From Paenibacillus sp. NEAU-GSW1 (lineage in GTDB: Bacteria > Bacillota > Bacilli > Paenibacillales > Paenibacillaceae), in assembly GCF_009737085.1 (NCBI RefSeq), contig NZ_WOVL01000009.1, positions 124,001 through 188,000 of the forward strand: 64,000 bases of DNA, read 5' to 3'. How positions within the stretch are numbered: the stretch's first letter is position 1; each line of letters opens with the position of its first letter. The notes under the pieces were generated by a model. The model ran no database searches and was not told the origin of the DNA. It worked only from the letters and a program-made list of their open reading frames with translations. Below, one piece after another: positions 17,299 through 25,385 of this stretch. A program made the position numbers and the translations under genes.

Positions 17299-17535
17299 CA
17301 AATAACGCTGCCGCGCAGCGTTACTTGCTACTGCTGCCTCATTGCACAGCAATAGCGCTGTGAGACTTACTTATTCGCACTCGTCTGGCCCATTTCGGAC
17401 GCTTTTCGTGCAAATAACGCTGCCGCGCAGCGTTATTTCGCTTCTGCAGCCCTATTTCACAGCAATAACGCTATGAGACATGCTTATTCGCACTCGTCTG
17501 GCCCATTTCCGGCGCTTTCCGCAGCGTTATTGCGG
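17299..17535. repeat. Palindrome array I (112-bp units, AATAACGCTG family)
   Basis: Fills most of the gap between the ABC exporter start and the IF-3-like gene. Cores AAYARCGCTG start at 17301, 17351, 17413 and 17464, spaced 50, 62 and 51 nt. Each opens an inverted repeat such as AATAACGCTG-N5-CAGCGTTA. The sequence between cores also repeats with a 112-bp period (TTATTCGCACTCGTCTGGCC twice). A truncated right half lies at 17522. Confidence 0.92.
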
Positions 17536-17548
17536 CAAACCAAACTAA

Positions 17549-18034
17549 CTAGCTCGGGTTCAGTTGCACCGCAGCTTGCTTGCCGCTCACTTGAATGCCT
17601 GTCGCCTTCTTGCCGCAGGACGCCAAATCGCTGCTCAGCTGCTCCAGCAGTTCCTTTGCCTTCGCGCCTTCCTTTCCTTGCACCTTCACGACAAGCAGCA
17701 CAGCATGCCCCGCTTCCAGCAGCTTAGCGGCCTGCCGCTGCTTGGTTTCGTAATCGTGCTGCTCGATGTCGACCGTCAGCCGCAGCTCCTTCACTTTGGC
17801 AGGCTGCTCCTTCAGCTTCGCTTCCCGCTTCTGCTGGCTCGCCTCCTGCTTAGCGGAGCCCCGGCGCATTAGCTTGCAAGGCGGCGGACTGCTCATCAGC
17901 GATTCGCAGACGAGATCGGCCTTGAGCTCTTTCGCCATCGCAAGCGCCTCGGCCCGCGACACGATGCCGAGATTTTCGCCGTCGATGCCGGTCAACAGCA
18001 GCTCCGACGCTTTTATTTTTTCATTCATAATCAT
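17549..18034 (-). CDS. Stand-alone IF-3-like protein (translation initiation factor 3 paralogue)
   Basis: 161 residues with the two-domain layout of IF-3. The N-terminal domain (about 9-65) has LLTGIDGENLGIVSRAEALA, ADLVCES and PPPCKLM, corresponding to the family's LID.G..LGV....AL..A and P..CK(L/I)MD. A charged, Lys/Gln-rich linker follows. The C-terminal domain has KELRLTVDIEQHDYETKQRQ, like IF-3's [20 protein letters not shown]. Downstream, the arginine-rich 30S-contacting segment of true IF-3 is replaced by weakly charged sequence. The usual infC-rpmI-rplT context is absent, so this is a divergent paralogue; whether it binds ribosomes is unknown. GGGGG precedes the ATG. Confidence 0.82.
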   Translation of the reverse strand: MIMNEKIKASELLLTGIDGENLGIVSRAEALAMAKELKADLVCESLMSSPPPCKLMRRGSAKQEASQQKREAKLKEQPAKVKELRLTVDIEQHDYETKQRQAAKLLEAGHAVLLVVKVQGKEGAKAKELLEQLSSDLASCGKKATGIQVSGKQAAVQLNPS

Positions 18035-18078
18035 CTGATAAAGCCCCCTAATTCTCTAATCTAGTTCTAATCGAATTG

Positions 18079-19500
18079 CTACATCTCCATCGCAGATTGA
18101 TTCGGGCCAACACCAGCGCCAGCGCCTGCGCCAGCGCCTGCGCCCGAGCGGCGGCTTTCCGCGCGAAGCTCCGCCTTGCGCAGCATCTTCTGACCGCGCC
18201 AGCGAACAAGAACGAGAATGCCGCGAATATATTCGTCGGCGATCATGCAGGCGTAAATGCCGATCAGACCCCAGCCCAGCTGAATCCCGGTCACATAGGG
18301 CAAGACGCCCGCCACAATCGAAGTTACAATAATTGAAATTTTCATAATAAACCGGGTATCGCCGACGGCGTTCAACGCGTTGCCAAACGCCATATTCAAC
18401 ATTTTACCGGGCTGCAGCAATAAATTCATCCCCAATAGGGAGACGCCAATCGCAATAATGTCCGGTTCATTCGTAAAAATGCCAAGCACCTTGCCGCCAA
18501 ACAAAAAAATAACAAAAGCGTTCAGCAACACGATCGCCTCGGCAATCCACAGCGCCCGAAAGGCGTTTTTGTACGCTTTCTGGAACAAGCCCGCTCCGTA
18601 CATATGGGCGATCTGAATTTGCAGCGCCATCGCGATCGATTGGCCGAGCATGAAGCAGAACGATTCCAGCGTATTCATATACGTACGTGCAGCTAGTTCG
18701 TCTTCCCCGAGCATCGCAATATAGCTGAAAATCAGCAGCTGCGTAATTACCCACGAGGATAAGCCGACCGCAAGCGGCCAGCCGATTTTAAGCACTTCCT
18801 TAAACAGCTTGCTGTCAAAAATACGGAAGTCCGGCAGCGTAATTTTTCTCTTGAACGCATGAAGGAACATAAACAGCAGCACTAACAAAGCCAGCAGCCT
18901 GCTGATCACTGTAGAAATCGCAACGCCCGTTAAGCCCCACTTTGGAAGCCCGAGCTCGCCAAAAATAAATCCGTAATTCAATATCACATGAATGACGTTC
19001 ATCCCAATCGCGGTATACATCGGTCCCTTTGTATTGCCGGTATTGCGGATTGCCGTGCTGAGCGTCGACATGATCGCCATCAGCACCATCCCGCCGCCTA
19101 CGATGGAAATGTAGATCTCAGCGAGAGGCAGCAGCCCTTCCGGCAGCTGCAGCATGGCCGCGATCGGTCTTGGCAACGCATAAAGGACGATACTGATCGC
19201 AAGGCCAATCAGCCCGGTCACTTTGACGGCAATAATCGCGATCGTGCGCGCATCCTCATTGTTCCTCGCGCCGATCCGTTGCGCAATCAAGATACCCGCG
19301 CCGCTCGACACCGTCACCAATAATACTTGAAGCGCCATAAACAGCTGATTCGAAAAGCCGACTACGGCTACTGCATCGTCCGAGATTCGGCTGACCATGA
19401 GCGTATCCGCCGCTCCGAGCAAAAATTGCAGAAACAATTCGATAAAAATCGGCCAAGCCAGCATCCAAAGCGTAAACTTGTTTTTTTGCTGCGAATTCAT
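18079..19500 (-). CDS. MATE-family multidrug/Na+ antiporter
   Basis: 473 residues with twelve hydrophobic helices in two related bundles, as in NorM/DinF-type efflux pumps. Diagnostic stretches include LAWPIFIELFLQFLLGAADT, GAGILIAQRIGARNNEDA and the second-bundle counterpart LGQSIAMALQIQIAHMYGAG. AGGAGG lies 8 nt before the ATG. The C-terminus is odd: after the last helix the protein ends in an alternating Gly-Ala tract (about 450-462) encoded by a small tandem repeat. It stands 44 bp downstream of nothing obvious and 44 bp upstream of the IF-3-like gene on the same strand, so the two may be co-transcribed. Confidence 0.93.
   Translation of the reverse strand: MNSQQKNKFTLWMLAWPIFIELFLQFLLGAADTLMVSRISDDAVAVVGFSNQLFMALQVLLVTVSSGAGILIAQRIGARNNEDARTIAIIAVKVTGLIGLAISIVLYALPRPIAAMLQLPEGLLPLAEIYISIVGGGMVLMAIMSTLSTAIRNTGNTKGPMYTAIGMNVIHVILNYGFIFGELGLPKWGLTGVAISTVISRLLALLVLLFMFLHAFKRKITLPDFRIFDSKLFKEVLKIGWPLAVGLSSWVITQLLIFSYIAMLGEDELAARTYMNTLESFCFMLGQSIAMALQIQIAHMYGAGLFQKAYKNAFRALWIAEAIVLLNAFVIFLFGGKVLGIFTNEPDIIAIGVSLLGMNLLLQPGKMLNMAFGNALNAVGDTRFIMKISIIVTSIVAGVLPYVTGIQLGWGLIGIYACMIADEYIRGILVLVRWRGQKMLRKAELRAESRRSGAGAGAGAGAGVGPNQSAMEM
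18109..18148. repeat. 12-bp tandem repeat inside the MATE gene 3' end
   Basis: On the + strand GCCAGCGCCTGC repeats about three times, encoding the Gly-Ala tail. The tract is prone to length change by slippage. Confidence 0.8.
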
Positions 19501-19710
19501 CTTTTAAAACCTCCTATGAGCAAACGGCTGCAGCTGTATCCCTGCGGTAAAAAAAAAGGATACAATACCGTCGTCTTGCTGTCCGTCAGTGGAATCGTCA
19601 TTTCAAATTATAGATGCTATACTGCAAGTATTGTATCAGTTTAACAACCGAAACTTTAACGATTCCAACCTCCGCTGCATTCTGCGGTGCTCACAAGGAG
19701 ACTCGTATAG

Positions 19711-20604
19711 ATGACGCTATTTCATTTCACTGTGCCGCCGATGCTGCACTATATCGCAAGCGGCTTTACAAGCGGCCCGCCCGGCTACAAGCATTCCAAT
19801 CGGCGGAATATCGAGGTGTTCGTGCTGCTTGCCGTTACGGAGGGCTGCCTGTACATTGGCGAAGAGGGGCAGTCTTTCGAAATTAGGCCGGGACAAAGCC
19901 TCATTCTAAGACCTGACGCCCATCATTATGCGACGAAAGAATGCGAGGCTTTTACGAGCTATCATTGGCTTCATTTTCAGACGACAGGCCGTTTCGAAAT
20001 GGATGACAGCTGCTCGACAAGGACGGAACAAGAGGAACTTGCGGAGGAGCAAAATTCGCTGGCTAAACGAATTTTCAGGACTCAAACGTTTATTAAGCAA
20101 ATTCCGCAGTTTACGACGCTGCTTCAGCCTGCCAAAGTAACCGATTTAATCGGTCAATTAACCGAGCTGGATCGGCACAATCACCGCAGCAGCGTCAGTT
20201 GGAAGCAGCAGCTGCTTTTCCAGGACATCGTCGATCAGCTGTCCGCCTCCTTCGAAATGCACAGCTCCTCTCCGGCAACGCATTGCGCGGAGCTGGCGGC
20301 ATCCTACTTGCGGCAGCATTACCGTGATCCAATAACAGCGAAAGAGCTTGGCGAGAGCATCAACTTTCACCCGGTCTATATCGCGCGATGCATGCAGCGC
20401 GTTTTCGGCTGTTCGCCGGTCGACTACTTGCTGCGTTTTCGCATTGAGCGGGCCAAGCTGCTTCTCCTGCAGACCGATCATCCGATCGCGCTGATCGCCG
20501 AGGAAGTCGGCTTTAGCCATGCCGCCTATTTCGCTTCCACATTTACAAAGCACGAGGGCATTTCGCCGCGCAAATACCGCCAGCGCTTCTGTCTGACGCG
20601 CTAG
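19711..20604 (+). CDS. AraC-family transcriptional regulator
   Basis: 297 residues: an N-terminal cupin-like sensor domain (about 10-100, with FEIRPGQSLILRPDAHHYATKECEAFTSYHWLHF), a helical linker, and two C-terminal helix-turn-helix motifs (about 200-297) with ITAKELGESINFHPVYIARC and IALIAEEVGFSHAAYFASTF followed by GISPRKYRQRF. This layout is typical of sugar-responsive regulators. AAGGAG lies upstream of the ATG. It is divergent from the MATE gene across about 210 bp that contains no other gene, so it may control that pump; no effector can be named. Confidence 0.9.
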   Translation: MTLFHFTVPPMLHYIASGFTSGPPGYKHSNRRNIEVFVLLAVTEGCLYIGEEGQSFEIRPGQSLILRPDAHHYATKECEAFTSYHWLHFQTTGRFEMDDSCSTRTEQEELAEEQNSLAKRIFRTQTFIKQIPQFTTLLQPAKVTDLIGQLTELDRHNHRSSVSWKQQLLFQDIVDQLSASFEMHSSSPATHCAELAASYLRQHYRDPITAKELGESINFHPVYIARCMQRVFGCSPVDYLLRFRIERAKLLLLQTDHPIALIAEEVGFSHAAYFASTFTKHEGISPRKYRQRFCLTR

Positions 20605-20627
20605 CGGTTTCGTCGGAGCCTCACTTG

Positions 20628-22061
20628 CTACCGTTTGCTGTGTTTAATCAAATCCATCTTCAGCTGCCACAGCTTTTCGCTAAGATGGACCGGATGCAGC
20701 TCCGGGTTCAGCTTGCGCTGCACTTCAGGCCTAAACCGCGACAGCTCCTCAAGGTGAAAGCTGCGGATTTGCTCCAAGCTTGGCAGCTTATAGACAGTCT
20801 TGCCTTGATCAATGATCCGAACGAGCAGCGGCACGGCTTCGTAATCGGATACGACGCGAGAGATATATGGATGAATCGGATCGAACAGCCTAAGCGGCTC
20901 CACCCGCCGCATATTGTCCTCCTCTGTGAGCGCGATATAATCCGCTTCCGCCAGACCGGTGCGGCGGTCGATGATCCGGTACGGCTCTTTTCGGCCCGGT
21001 GTCGATACCTTCTCCGGATTGTTCGAGAGCTTTATAACCGGCTGCCATTGTCCGTCCCGCTCGCGCGCGGTCAACTTGTAGACGCCGCCAAGCGACGGCT
21101 GATCGGCAGCCGTTATGAGCTGGGTGCCAACGCCCCAAGTGTCGATTTTCGCCCCCTGAACTTTCAAGTTGAATATAAGCGTTTCATCAAGATCATTCGA
21201 AGCGACGATCTTCACATAAGGAAGACCTGCAGCGTCCAGCCGTTTGCGCGCTTCCTTGGACAAATACGCGAGATCGCCGCTGTCGAGGCGGATTGCGCTC
21301 ATTTGCTTGCCGATGCTCTCCAGCCAGCGAGCGGTCTTGATCGCATTCTCAAGCCCGCTATTGAGCGTGTCGTAAGTATCGATCAACAGCGTCACTTGTT
21401 CCGGCATCGCTTTCGCGTAATTCAGAAAAGCTTCCTCCTCGGAATCATGCGCCTGCACCCACGCGTGCGCATGCGTGCCTTTGGTCGGGATGCCGAACAG
21501 CATGCCCGCATGCAAATTCGACGTCGCATGGAACCCGGCGATATATGCGGCTCGCGCTCCCCATACAGCCGCGTCCGCCTCCTGCGCTCTCCGCGTGCCG
21601 AATTCCAACAGAATGTCGCCTGCCGCCACTTGTACGATCCGGGATGCTTTCGTCGCGATCAGCGTCTGATAATTCAAGAAGTTAAGTATCGCCGTTTCCA
21701 CCAGCTGCGCCTCAAAAATCGTCCCTTCCACGCGAATCAGCGGCTCATTCGGAAATACGATCGCCCCTTCTTCCATCGCATACAGCGTACCGTTAAAACG
21801 AAATTCCCGCAGACGCTCCAGGAAAGCCGGGTCGTAGTTTTCCTCCTGCTCGGACAAATAGCGAAGCTCCTGCTCACCAAAACGCAGCTGATGAATATAG
21901 TCCAAAATCCGTTCCAAGCCAGCAAAAACCGCATAGCCGTTGCCAAACGGCAGCTTGCGGAAATAAGCCTCGAACACTGCGCCGTTATCCGCCGTTCCAT
22001 TTTTCCAATGGGCGTACATCATGTTGATTTGATATTTATCGGTATGAAGCGTCAAGCTCAT
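20628..22061 (-). CDS. pncB: Nicotinate phosphoribosyltransferase
   Basis: Preiss-Handler enzyme that joins nicotinate and PRPP to form nicotinate mononucleotide for NAD synthesis, in the cytosol. The 477-residue length fits the Gram-positive type. Visible features are LHTDKYQINMMYAHW at the start, the HATSNLHAGMLFGIPTKGTHAHAW block with the autophosphorylated histidine region, LLIDTYDTLNSG, IRLDSGDLAYLSKEARK, VASNDLDE and DTWGVGTQLITA. AAGGAG lies before the ATG at 22061. It is convergent with the AraC gene and overlaps nothing. Confidence 0.95.
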   Translation of the reverse strand: MSLTLHTDKYQINMMYAHWKNGTADNGAVFEAYFRKLPFGNGYAVFAGLERILDYIHQLRFGEQELRYLSEQEENYDPAFLERLREFRFNGTLYAMEEGAIVFPNEPLIRVEGTIFEAQLVETAILNFLNYQTLIATKASRIVQVAAGDILLEFGTRRAQEADAAVWGARAAYIAGFHATSNLHAGMLFGIPTKGTHAHAWVQAHDSEEEAFLNYAKAMPEQVTLLIDTYDTLNSGLENAIKTARWLESIGKQMSAIRLDSGDLAYLSKEARKRLDAAGLPYVKIVASNDLDETLIFNLKVQGAKIDTWGVGTQLITAADQPSLGGVYKLTARERDGQWQPVIKLSNNPEKVSTPGRKEPYRIIDRRTGLAEADYIALTEEDNMRRVEPLRLFDPIHPYISRVVSDYEAVPLLVRIIDQGKTVYKLPSLEQIRSFHLEELSRFRPEVQRKLNPELHPVHLSEKLWQLKMDLIKHSKR

Positions 22062-22125
22062 GTGCGTTGGCTCCTTACATCATCAAGATCCCTATATCAT
22101 AACAGCATAACCAATTGCGTCCAAA

Positions 22126-22156
22126 AAAAGCCTTTCGCCGCATCCGGCGAAAGGCA
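22126..22156 (-). terminator. Terminator of the large lipoprotein gene
   Basis: On the minus strand GCCTTTCGCCG pairs with CGGCGAAAGGC around a 4-nt loop, followed by seven T. Confidence 0.92.
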
Positions 22157-22173
22157 TAACATCAGGACCTTCT

Positions 22174-24687
22174 CTATTCCAAATCCCGCAGCTCAAGCGA
22201 AGCGGCTTCTCCCCATGCCGATCCTGCTGACGAGAACAGCAACTGCTGGTTATCTTTTATTGCTCCGCTCGTTAACCAGCCCTTCTCAAATTGCAACCGC
22301 TTCGACTCTCCAGTCGACAAGCGCATAACAACAAGCTCATTTGATCCTTTAAATGGACTATCCGTACCAACTCCATACCTGCCTACGCCATCCAAGCTGA
22401 ACATCAGCAAATGCTGTTCCCGAATATACGCCAGCTTGCCGATAGCCGCTTCGTTTTGCTGAAACAGCAGCTTGGCTTCGCCTTTGTCTATATCGACTGC
22501 GATAACAGCGCAGCCGTGCACCGTGTAGAGGATACCCTGCTCGGCATCGAGTATCGTGCTGTTTTGTCCCTGCGACCAGCCTGAGCATACATATGTCTGG
22601 GCTTGCTCTGGATACGGGATCGTTCTTTCCCATTTTCCTGAGGCGGAAAAAATCTCAAGCTTATGATCCAGCACGACCAGCATCTGCTTCTGGTATGGCA
22701 GTACCTTCAGACTGGAAGAGCCGCTTTTGTTATAGCCGACAAACGCCTTGCTAATCTGTTTCAGCTGTTTATTGTAAATGCCGATAAAGCCGCCGGCATC
22801 GAACCACGTATTGCCGTTTGTCTTGTCGACATATAAGACACGGACCGGAGGCTGATCCTCCGTATCGCTAACTCGCAGTTTTTTCGCCTTAGCATCCGTA
22901 ACGGCAATAACGTTCAATTTCTCGCGGCCCAGCTCAACGACTCCTTGGAGAGAGTCGACGAGCAAACTGCCGCTTTTAGTCTTCGTCATGCGATACGGAC
23001 TTGCCAGCTTCACTTCGGCAACCAACGAGAACTTGTCGTCCAGCTTAGTTACCCGGTTCGCAAACGTGTCTGCGACATACCAGAATCCGTCCGCGTAGAC
23101 ATAGTCTTGAGCGGTATATAGGTTGGCGCCTTCCCCGCTTGTGACAGCTTCAGAAACCGGCCATTTACCGATTAATACGAGCTTCTTCGCCTCTTCGTCA
23201 ATCCGGTACATGCTTTCCCGATAGAGCATATGCCATACGCCGTCGATGGAGCGAACCTGCGGTTGATAGTATCCGTCCGGATCGCAGAACAAGCACGGAT
23301 CGCTTGAGCCGTCCATGATCTCTTTAACCTGCTGCGGAATCGAATACGCTTCCTCAAGCAAGTAATCCAATGCCGCTTGCGGCAGCCTTTGCTCAATCGC
23401 GTCCGTAACGAACTGCTCAGAGCTATTCGGCTCTGCTTGCAAAGGTTTAGGCGACAGCTTGGCACCGCGTATCAGCAGCCGTTCAATCGGTTCGTTGGCG
23501 TTGATTAGATCAAAAACGGACAGCTTCACGACGTTCCCCTCCCCGCCATCGGGATTGTAAATCAGCTCCCCATTCCGTGCTGAAGCTATCGACAGCTTCA
23601 GCGACGCAATGTCGAAGCTCCTCCGCTCCGCCTTAAGCATATTGGGCCAATCGCCAACATAATGCACCGTTTCAATCCGATTATTGTCCGCGTTGTAAAA
23701 CATTCTTTCGTTCACCATGAGCCAGCCATCCTCAGCAAGCTCTGGCAATGCCTCCATCCGATAAGAGCTTGAGAGGAACGGCATCACAGCAGTGCGTTCA
23801 CCATTCTGATTTTGAATGAACGCCAACACTTGACTCTGACCGACACTACTCGTCTTCCAACTAACCGTCGCCCCGATCTGCAACGGGTAACGAACGGCCC
23901 CTAGATAACCCTCAGCAGTCGTCGTCACGAATAGCGTTCCGCGATCGTCTTCGTACACTCCCGCCGTTACGCCATCCTTAGCTTCTAAGTACGCTTCTTT
24001 CTGAAAAACAGCCTGCTCCTTCCGAGCTTCCAGCAGCTTTACATATTGTGCGTATACGGCATCCTCCACATAGCCATATTCCACGATTGCGAAATCATCC
24101 GCTCCGGCATGATAGACGGTTTCCCGATTTGAACCATCCTCTTGAAAAACAAGCAAAAAGGTTTGCTGCTTCGCGTCAACCGTAACTGACAGCAGGCGTT
24201 CCGGATCATGAATGCCACTCTCCAGCTTCACTGCGCGAGGAGCGGCGCCGTCCAGCATGACCGCGTGCCATTCGCCGCGCATGGAATTGTCCGGGATTTC
24301 CTCATTCAGCTTTGCTCCAATTAGCAAAGTGTTGCCATTGCGCAAATAGACGCCGCTGTCGGACGGCAATTCGAGCAATCGCTGCGGCTTCGGCGGCTCT
24401 GCGGAATCCGCTTCGTCATCTTGCTCCGCATACAAGGCGTCTTTTTGCACATAAACAACCTTCTTCGCGTCTTTATCTTTAAAGAGCACCAGCGGCTCAT
24501 CCGTCCGCTTCCATGCCGTCCCTTCCGCCTGCGCCCATTTGTCCGCTTCCTGCCATCTGGCTTCCCAGCCGCTAGTTTCCTGCTTGCTGTCTTCGTTGCT
24601 GTCGCAGCCGGACAGCGCCAAGCAAAATACAAATACTGCAGCCGCGATCAACGCAACCCCTAAATTCCGCCTAAGCGAGCTATCCAT
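22174..24687 (-). CDS. Large lipoprotein of unknown function
   Basis: 837 residues from the ATG at 24687, which has GCGGAGG 7 nt upstream (a TTG two codons earlier is also possible). The N-terminus is a lipoprotein signal, with a hydrophobic stretch ending in LALSGC, so it should be anchored on the outer face of the membrane. The rest consists of many short beta-rich segments with phrases such as GVYLRNGNTLLIG, VWHMLYRESMYRI, YVADTFANRVTKLD and LLVDSLQGVVELG, which resemble blades of a beta-propeller (NHL/PQQ-like), but I cannot assign a family. It follows the zinc-ribbon gene by 12 nt, forming a two-gene operon that ends at a strong terminator. Confidence 0.8.
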   Translation of the reverse strand: MDSSLRRNLGVALIAAAVFVFCLALSGCDSNEDSKQETSGWEARWQEADKWAQAEGTAWKRTDEPLVLFKDKDAKKVVYVQKDALYAEQDDEADSAEPPKPQRLLELPSDSGVYLRNGNTLLIGAKLNEEIPDNSMRGEWHAVMLDGAAPRAVKLESGIHDPERLLSVTVDAKQQTFLLVFQEDGSNRETVYHAGADDFAIVEYGYVEDAVYAQYVKLLEARKEQAVFQKEAYLEAKDGVTAGVYEDDRGTLFVTTTAEGYLGAVRYPLQIGATVSWKTSSVGQSQVLAFIQNQNGERTAVMPFLSSSYRMEALPELAEDGWLMVNERMFYNADNNRIETVHYVGDWPNMLKAERRSFDIASLKLSIASARNGELIYNPDGGEGNVVKLSVFDLINANEPIERLLIRGAKLSPKPLQAEPNSSEQFVTDAIEQRLPQAALDYLLEEAYSIPQQVKEIMDGSSDPCLFCDPDGYYQPQVRSIDGVWHMLYRESMYRIDEEAKKLVLIGKWPVSEAVTSGEGANLYTAQDYVYADGFWYVADTFANRVTKLDDKFSLVAEVKLASPYRMTKTKSGSLLVDSLQGVVELGREKLNVIAVTDAKAKKLRVSDTEDQPPVRVLYVDKTNGNTWFDAGGFIGIYNKQLKQISKAFVGYNKSGSSSLKVLPYQKQMLVVLDHKLEIFSASGKWERTIPYPEQAQTYVCSGWSQGQNSTILDAEQGILYTVHGCAVIAVDIDKGEAKLLFQQNEAAIGKLAYIREQHLLMFSLDGVGRYGVGTDSPFKGSNELVVMRLSTGESKRLQFEKGWLTSGAIKDNQQLLFSSAGSAWGEAASLELRDLE

Positions 24688-24699
24688 ATCCAACCTCCG

Positions 24700-25026
24700 C
24701 TAATTGTCTAATAATATGTTCGGGTTATATACTTCGACGAAACCGCAAGCCAAGCAGGAAGCAAACAAATAATGATTGTATTGAATATCGAAAAGTTTGC
24801 TGAGCCCCGTCCCAGTCATTGCGACTTCATTGACCTCGCATTCATTGCCTCCGCATTTCAAGCATCTGAACCTATTCTCGATCCTAGCCGTAAAGTCGCC
24901 TGAATCAAGGGATTCGTCGTCGTTTGCGTCTCTATCCGCGTGCGCATGGGATACTGTATTTTTGCATTCCGGGCAGCTGCCGTCTTTACGAATTTCGACT
25001 TTCTCATGGCACCATGGACAGATCAT
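24700..25026 (-). CDS. Small zinc-ribbon protein (DUF2082-like C-terminus)
   Basis: 108 residues with two zinc-binding modules. The N-terminal one has CPWC and CPEC spaced as a zinc ribbon (about 3-21). The C-terminal one has CLKCGG and CLACGF separated by about 35 residues, with the segment GTGLSKLFDIQYNHYLFASC typical of DUF2082 nucleic-acid-binding-type zinc ribbons. An acidic linker with DDESLD joins them. AAGGAGCG precedes the ATG. It is the first gene of a two-gene unit with the large lipoprotein; a functional link between a cytoplasmic zinc ribbon and a surface lipoprotein is not obvious. Confidence 0.8.
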   Translation of the reverse strand: MICPWCHEKVEIRKDGSCPECKNTVSHAHADRDANDDESLDSGDFTARIENRFRCLKCGGNECEVNEVAMTGTGLSKLFDIQYNHYLFASCLACGFVEVYNPNILLDN

Positions 25027-25165
25027 AAACTCGCTCCTTTTTCATTCATCTGCATCCTGTTTACTAAACGAGTCAAGTTTTGAAAAAGTTCCCTTAAAAA
25101 ACAGCATGATAGCGTAATTTTTCGTAGAGCGATGCAAGCACTGCGTTTATGCGCCTATGCGGTCA

Positions 25166-25191
25166 TATAACGCTGTGCGACAGCGCTATTT
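25166..25191. repeat. Lone palindrome of the AATAACGCTG family
   Basis: TATAACGCTG-N5-CAGCGCTATT matches the cores of arrays I and II but stands alone in the gap upstream of the zinc-ribbon gene. Confidence 0.75.
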
Positions 25192-25213
25192 GGCGGCATG
25201 AACGCCTCGGTTA

Positions 25214-25250
25214 AAAAGAAAGAGAGGCTGTCCTTATGGGACACCCTCTC
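25214..25250 (-). terminator. Terminator of the potABCD operon
   Basis: On the minus strand GAGAGG and GTCC pair with GGAC and CCTCTC, followed by TTTCTTTTT. It lies about 130 bp beyond the potD stop. Confidence 0.82.
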
Positions 25251-25371
25251 CTTCGTTATCGGCTTTCCGGCTTATGATGGCCAACGGCTCTCCCAGCACC
25301 CACCCGAGTGCTACGACTAATGCGGCAAGCGCAATCGGCACAAGGCCATTTTAATGACTTATGGGACACCC
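25233..25371 (-). other. Possible gene fragment between 14-bp direct repeats
   Basis: CTTATGGGACACCC occurs at 25233-25246 and again at 25358-25371. Between them the minus strand has an open stretch (25347 to a TAA at 25234) reading IALAALVVALGWVLGEP, which looks like the end of a membrane protein but has no start or ribosome site. It may be a remnant left by a duplication or deletion. Confidence 0.35.
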
Positions 25372-25385
25372 CCAGCTATCACGTT

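Noticed and set aside
20625..22328. 567-codon open frame on the + strand opposite pncB
   Set aside because: It is antisense to the clearly conserved nicotinate phosphoribosyltransferase; composition is Arg/His-rich, as expected of a shadow frame, with no ribosome site.
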